Origin: Alkalimonas sp.
Lineage (GTDB): Bacteria; Pseudomonadota; Gammaproteobacteria; Enterobacterales; Alteromonadaceae
DNA length: 46,449 bases
NCBI RefSeq assembly: GCF_020831925.1
Contig: NZ_JAFIFQ010000029.1
Coordinates: forward strand, 1-46,449
Reading direction: 5' to 3'
Shown here: piece after piece, positions 42,793 through 46,449 of the stretch
How positions within the stretch are numbered: position 1 is the first letter of the stretch
How the letters are laid out: each line of letters begins with the position of its first letter
Made by a program: the position numbers and the translations under genes
The notes under the pieces: generated by a model
What the model was told of the DNA's origin: nothing
The model's database searches: none
Seen by the model: only the letters and a program-made list of their open reading frames with translations

Positions 42793-44070
42793 TTGGACGC
42801 GATAGCAACCAGTACCTTATTTATTATTCTTGGTGTACTTATTTTTATCTCCGCGTACTTCTCTGGCTCTGAAACCGGCATGATGTCGGTGAATCCGTAC
42901 CGCCTGAAGCATCTGGCGAATGAAAAAAACAAAGGCGCACTGCGCGTCAGCCAGCTGTTAAAGCGGCCAGACCGGCTGATTGGCCTGATACTGATTGGTA
43001 ATAACCTGGTCAATATCGCGGCATCAGCCATCGCGACGGTTATTGGCTTGCGGTTGTTTGGTGATATCGGCATTGCTATTGCGACCTTTGGCCTGACGCT
43101 GGTGATCCTGGTATTTGCTGAAGTCACCCCGAAAACCCTGGCAGCCTTGCACCCGGAGCGGGTGGCTTTTCCGAGCTCGGTGATTTTAAAGCCATTACTA
43201 AAAGTGCTGTACCCTATGGTTTGGCTGGTGAATCAAGTCACCAACACCTTTTTAAAGCTATTTGGCATCAGCGCCGAGCAGCACAAAGGCAACAGCTTAA
43301 GTGCCGAAGAGTTACGTACAGTGGTGCATGAAGCTGGCGCTCTGATCCCAGAGCAGCACCAGAGCATGCTGGTCGGTGTGTTGGATCTGGAGCACGCCAC
43401 GGTGGAAGATATCATGATCCCACGCAATGAAATCAGCGGCCTGGATGTAAATGATGACTGGAAGCAACTGGTACGACAGCTCGCCAACTCACCGCACAGC
43501 CGTTTGCTGCTGTACCGCGATACCATTGATGATGCGCTCGGCTTTCTCAATACCCGCGACTTGGTGCGCCCTCTGCTAAAAAAACAGCTCACCAAAGCCA
43601 CCTTATTACGCGCTGTACGAGATATTTACTACATACCGGAAGGCACACAGCTGAGCACTCAGTTGCTTAAGTTCCAGGCTTCTAAAGAGCGTATCGGACT
43701 GGTGGTGGACGAGTACGGTGATATCCAGGGGCTGGTGACGCTGGAGGATATTCTGGAAGAAGTAGTTGGTGACTTCACCACCGATATCATCGATGACAAT
43801 CACGAGGAAATCATCGCTCAGCCGGATGGCACTGTGCTGGTGGAAGGCGGTATTAACCTGCGCGATCTCAACCGCGAGTTACAACTGAATTTCCCGACCA
43901 ATGGCCCCAAAACTTTAAATGGCCTGGTGCTGGAGTATTTAGAAGAAATTCCTCAAGGTAGTCTGAGTCTCAGGCTGGCGGGTTATAAAATGGAAATTGT
44001 CGAGGTACAGGACAACATGATCAAAACCATCCGTCTGTTTCCACTATCGAAAAAACGGCGCGAACACTAA
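42793..44070 (+). CDS. yfjD: CNNM/CorC-family membrane protein with CBS pair (YfjD)
   Basis: 425 residues. The N-terminal CNNM transmembrane domain (about 5-185) shows ISAYFSGSETGMMSVN and RLIGLILIGNNLVNIAAS. A CBS pair (about 205-325) includes VEDIMIPRNEI and VVDEYGDIQGLVTLEDILEEVVGDF. A C-terminal CorC/HlyC domain (about 340-420) shows GGINLRDLNRELQLNFPTNGPKTLNGLVLEYL. Family members transport or regulate Mg2+ and Co2+. The start is a TTG at 42793, with CACAGG upstream; comparison with E. coli YfjD (short residues before ISAYFSGSETGMM) supports it. A GC hairpin without T-run (44080-44103) follows, before the convergent transglycosylase gene. Confidence 0.92.
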   Translation: MDAIATSTLFIILGVLIFISAYFSGSETGMMSVNPYRLKHLANEKNKGALRVSQLLKRPDRLIGLILIGNNLVNIAASAIATVIGLRLFGDIGIAIATFGLTLVILVFAEVTPKTLAALHPERVAFPSSVILKPLLKVLYPMVWLVNQVTNTFLKLFGISAEQHKGNSLSAEELRTVVHEAGALIPEQHQSMLVGVLDLEHATVEDIMIPRNEISGLDVNDDWKQLVRQLANSPHSRLLLYRDTIDDALGFLNTRDLVRPLLKKQLTKATLLRAVRDIYYIPEGTQLSTQLLKFQASKERIGLVVDEYGDIQGLVTLEDILEEVVGDFTTDIIDDNHEEIIAQPDGTVLVEGGINLRDLNRELQLNFPTNGPKTLNGLVLEYLEEIPQGSLSLRLAGYKMEIVEVQDNMIKTIRLFPLSKKRREH

Positions 44071-44079
44071 GTGCAGCTC

Positions 44080-44103
44080 CCGCAGCCAGTTTAACAGCTG
44101 CGG
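44080..44103. other. hairpin between convergent genes
   Basis: CCGCAGC (44080-44086), a 10-base loop, GCTGCGG (44097-44103). No T-run on either side, so any termination here is probably not intrinsic. Confidence 0.4.
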
Positions 44104-44113
44104 TCAAGCCAAT

Positions 44114-44737
44114 TTAAAAGCCAATCAAACGGCGGAACCAGCCCCGTTGCAACTCTTTCTCGCAGCTGGCCAACTGAGTTGCATACATCTGAGCACGGTC
44201 ATCAACCCGCCGCGCCACTGATATCAACCAGGTTTTATTACGATAGGTACCGCGCTGATACCCCCCCCATCCTTCGTGGTAATTCAAATACTGGTTGTAA
44301 GCATCCCACTTGGAAACACCATTGATGCGATGGCTTTTATCCATGTACCAGCCCATAAAGTCGATGGCATCGGCAAAGTTGCTACGACTGGCAAAACGAC
44401 GATTGGTTTCGCGCTGGTAATCGGCCCAGGTCTCGGTTTTTGCCTGGGAATAGCCATAAGCCGAGCTGGCACGGCCATAAGGGATAAAACCTAAAAAGTA
44501 GCGCATCGGTGGCCGGGCATTATGCCGGAAACTACTTTCCTGAAACATCATGCTCATCGGCACATGAATAGGCACCCCCCATTTATCGCGGGTATTGGCA
44601 GCCGCTTTGTACCAGGAGCGATGCTCTTTAAAAATATCACAGATGTTGCTGCTATTTTGCGGTGGCGGGGTACTGCAACCTGTCAGCAACAACGCTGCAG
44701 AAAAAGTACTACCGATTAAAAAAATTTTTGTATTCAT
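44114..44737 (-). CDS. lipoprotein lytic transglycosylase (SLT domain)
   Basis: About 207 residues. The N-terminus is a lipoprotein signal with lipobox LLTGC (Cys around 21). The SLT lysozyme-like domain follows, with the likely catalytic Glu in MSMMFQESSFRHNARPP, then SSAYGYSQAKTETWADYQRETN, and WDAYNQYLNYHEGWGGYQRGTYRNK. It would cut peptidoglycan glycan strands from the outer or inner membrane face. The ATG at 44737 gives a proper lipoprotein signal; the longer frame to 44776 would bury it. It is convergent with yfjD and downstream of gshA on the same strand, with about 115 bases between. Confidence 0.88.
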   Translation of the reverse strand: MNTKIFLIGSTFSAALLLTGCSTPPPQNSSNICDIFKEHRSWYKAAANTRDKWGVPIHVPMSMMFQESSFRHNARPPMRYFLGFIPYGRASSAYGYSQAKTETWADYQRETNRRFASRSNFADAIDFMGWYMDKSHRINGVSKWDAYNQYLNYHEGWGGYQRGTYRNKTWLISVARRVDDRAQMYATQLASCEKELQRGWFRRLIGF

Positions 44738-44822
44738 CTGAACTTTATAAATCCCTTCGCTTCTAACAAAGTGCAAGGATGCAAATCAAGTTTTACGTTT
44801 CCCTGGATTTCAATCCTATATC

Positions 44823-44856
44823 GCGGTCACCCCTCTCCTGGTGACCGCTTTTTTTT
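44823..44856 (+). terminator. strong plus-strand terminator without an obvious plus-strand gene
   Basis: GCGGTCACC (44823-44831), an 8-base loop, GGTGACCGC (44840-44848), then eight T (44849-44856). The T-run is only on the plus strand. On the minus strand the hairpin follows the gshA stop at once but ends GATATAGG, so it is not a good gshA terminator. The nearest plus gene, yfjD, ends 750 bases upstream. Confidence 0.75.
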
Positions 44857-46449
44857 AGTGCTCACTTTCCAATGAACACGGCTTAGGCGCAAAATAGTCG
44901 TCCAGGTACTGCTCGAAGCTTAAGGTATCGGCCGCCTCCACCGCAGCTTGCTGCTGATGCGACTCTTTAGCCATCGCCTGCAAGCTCTGTTCATCGTAAT
45001 ACTGATAGCTTCGCGCCAACAACTGCCCACGGTACTGCTCGGCCAATGCCAATGCATAAGGCCCGTTGTCCTGCCCACTGCTAAGCAGTTCGCCAAGTAA
45101 ACGGCCAGAATAGGTGTTAGCCGGGTCCAGCAGGCTTACATAAAAGCTGCGGATACTATCCTGATAGCTGCTATCGCCATGAGCCTGATCCAGCCAAGCA
45201 GCAACATCGGTTAAATCGGCAAAAATCTCCTCGGCCCAATCCTGCATCAGCCGTGGCTGGCCCTGCTGCAATAACTCCAGATTCTGCCGGCGGCCATCAG
45301 TGACCACTTTTTTCAGGTTTTGCTCGGTGACCAACTGCTCTTCATGACTTAAATCCGGGCTGTCTTGCAGCAGGCAATAGCACAAAAATACATCCAAGAA
45401 GCGCATTTGCTCGGCACTGATACCGACCGGACTGAACGGATTGACATCCAGTGCCCGTACTTCGATGTACTCGACCCCGCGTGCAGCCAACGCGCAGGTT
45501 GGTCGCTCGCCACTTTCGGTGGTGCGCTTAGGTCGGATGGTGGAATAAAATTCGTTTTCAATCTGCAAAATGTTGCTGTTCAGCTGCTGATAGCCCTGTT
45601 TGGCATCACAAGGAATGCTGGCGTACTCCTCAGATGGCATAGTAATAGCCTGATGCAAGCCCGCTATGTATTCATCCAGCGAGTTGTAAGTGACCTTAAG
45701 CCGTGACTGCGCGCTGTTGGTATAGCCTAAATCACTCATCCGCAGCGAGGTGGCATAAGGCAAATACAAGGTCCCCTTACCAAGCGGCTGAAATGGGTAC
45801 CTGGTTTCCCGGCCTTTGATAAAAGAGCCGCACAGAGCGGGCGAGGCACCAAACAGATACACAATCAGCCAGGCCATACGTTTGTAGTTGCGTACCAGCG
45901 CCAGATACTGCTCCGAAATAAAAGCCTGATCAGCAGCTGTCCGACCAGAAATTGTGGCGAAGTGTGGCCAAAAACCCGTTGGGAACGAAAAATTAAAATG
46001 CACCCCGCTTATCGCTTGCATCATGCTGCCATAGCGACGTTTTAAGCCCTGACGATAAAGGGTTTTCATCCGGCCGACATTCGAACTACCATACTGCGCC
46101 AGCTGAATTTCATCTTCATGTGCTATGTAACATGGCATACTCAGCGGCCATAGACGCTCAGCCGCCAATTGCTTGAGCGTAAAGGTATGCACATCGGCTA
46201 ACTGCGCCAAGGTAGTATCAATATCGGTTGAAACCGGAGTGATAAACTCAAGCAGCGTCTCGGAAAAGTCCGTAGTAATCAGCGGATGTGTTAAAGCAGA
46301 CCCTAAGGCCGCTTGATGCGACGTAGCAGCCAGAGTGCCATTGGGTTGAATGCGCAAACACTCACGCTCCAGACCACGGCGAATACCAACAATACTTTGC
46401 AAATGCTCGGCAGCAGAGAGTGCAGCCAAACGTTGTTTAAGAAGTGAAT
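44855..46449 (-). CDS. gshA: glutamate-cysteine ligase, 5' end beyond the window
   Basis: First step of glutathione synthesis: ATP-dependent joining of glutamate and cysteine. At least 531 residues are visible (E. coli 518). Family segments: GIRRGLERECLRI, LGSALTHPLITTDFSETLLEFITPV, SMPCYIAHEDEIQLAQYGSSNVGRMKTLYRQGLK, ISGVHFNFSFP, YLFGASPALCGSF, LPYATSLRMSDLGYTN and EVRALDVNP. The reading frame stays open through 46449 (upstream residues read SLLKQRLAALSAAEH), so the real start lies past the right edge, and a TTG at 46429 is not needed. Its stop lies in the T-run of the plus-strand terminator. Together with the peroxidase at 2.9 kb it points to thiol-based oxidant defence. Confidence 0.96.
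   Translation of the reverse strand, partial: SLLKQRLAALSAAEHLQSIVGIRRGLERECLRIQPNGTLAATSHQAALGSALTHPLITTDFSETLLEFITPVSTDIDTTLAQLADVHTFTLKQLAAERLWPLSMPCYIAHEDEIQLAQYGSSNVGRMKTLYRQGLKRRYGSMMQAISGVHFNFSFPTGFWPHFATISGRTAADQAFISEQYLALVRNYKRMAWLIVYLFGASPALCGSFIKGRETRYPFQPLGKGTLYLPYATSLRMSDLGYTNSAQSRLKVTYNSLDEYIAGLHQAITMPSEEYASIPCDAKQGYQQLNSNILQIENEFYSTIRPKRTTESGERPTCALAARGVEYIEVRALDVNPFSPVGISAEQMRFLDVFLCYCLLQDSPDLSHEEQLVTEQNLKKVVTDGRRQNLELLQQGQPRLMQDWAEEIFADLTDVAAWLDQAHGDSSYQDSIRSFYVSLLDPANTYSGRLLGELLSSGQDNGPYALALAEQYRGQLLARSYQYYDEQSLQAMAKESHQQQAAVEAADTLSFEQYLDDYFAPKPCSLESEH

Noticed and set aside
1-46449. Mobile elements, CRISPR arrays, toxin-antitoxin pairs, restriction systems
   Set aside because: No transposase, integrase, direct-repeat array or matching small gene pair was seen on either strand.

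Overview
The window looks like about 46 kb of core chromosome from a marine or freshwater gammaproteobacterium of the order Alteromonadales, most like the Rheinheimera / Alishewanella / Arsukibacterium group. This rests on the mix of near-universal gammaproteobacterial genes (dnaQ, rnhA, folE, ettA, tyrB, pheA, tyrA, aroF, rplS-trmD-rimM-rpsP, ffh, gshA), on families typical of Alteromonadales (TIGR03503-like, DUF2750, DUF3718), and on three large EAL-containing c-di-GMP proteins. It is an inference from gene content; no 16S gene is present. Both ends are cut inside genes: a tRNA-Asp at the left and gshA at the right. I see no insertion sequence, prophage, integrase, CRISPR array or restriction system.

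Layout. 1-3.4 kb: tRNA-Asp with a strong promoter, a TIGR03503-like membrane protein, dnaQ, divergent rnhA, and a secreted glutathione peroxidase-like protein. 3.6-10.9 kb: a signalling block on the + strand with a CHASE-PAS-PAS-GGDEF-EAL membrane protein, an HBM-type chemoreceptor and a soluble PAS-PAS-GGDEF-EAL protein. 10.9-16.8 kb: folE, a DUF2750 protein, ettA, a CBS-pair protein, tyrB preceded by a GAF-domain gene, and yciH. 17.0-17.7 kb: a lone PEP-CTERM-like secreted protein. 17.8-25.2 kb: a three-gene minus-strand cluster of a membrane GGDEF-EAL protein followed by two exported amidohydrolases. 25.3-26.5 kb: cytochrome c' facing a cytochrome b561. 26.6-28.9 kb: a penicillin-acylase family Ntn hydrolase.

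28.9-44.1 kb follows the gene order known from E. coli: the pheL-like leader and pheA, aroF-tyrA, the rpsP-rimM-trmD-rplS operon, ffh, ypjD and yfjD. Between pheA and tyrA lie a DUF3718 protein, a beta-CASP nuclease-like protein, a Na/Pi cotransporter and a LOG-family protein. A DnaJ-related gene lies between aroF and rplS. After yfjD come a lipoprotein transglycosylase and gshA.

How the genes fit together. pheA, aroF-tyrA and tyrB cover the first committed step and the terminal steps of Phe/Tyr synthesis. pheA is preceded by a complete transcription attenuator: a 20-residue leader peptide with a Phe-Phe-Arg-Phe-Phe control region, an antiterminator and a terminator. aroF has a long 5' hairpin and a TyrR-like box. 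The c-di-GMP proteins and the chemoreceptor suggest strong environmental control of motile versus sessile life. The most unusual locus is the GGDEF-EAL/amidohydrolase cluster: one amidohydrolase carries a degenerate and an intact domain in one chain and ends in a His-rich tail, and its partner lacks the HxH metal motif. Smaller leads are a structured intergenic element after pheA, a plus-strand terminator with no obvious gene before gshA, and the isolated PEP-CTERM-like protein. I found no clear multi-gene defence or wholly new system.
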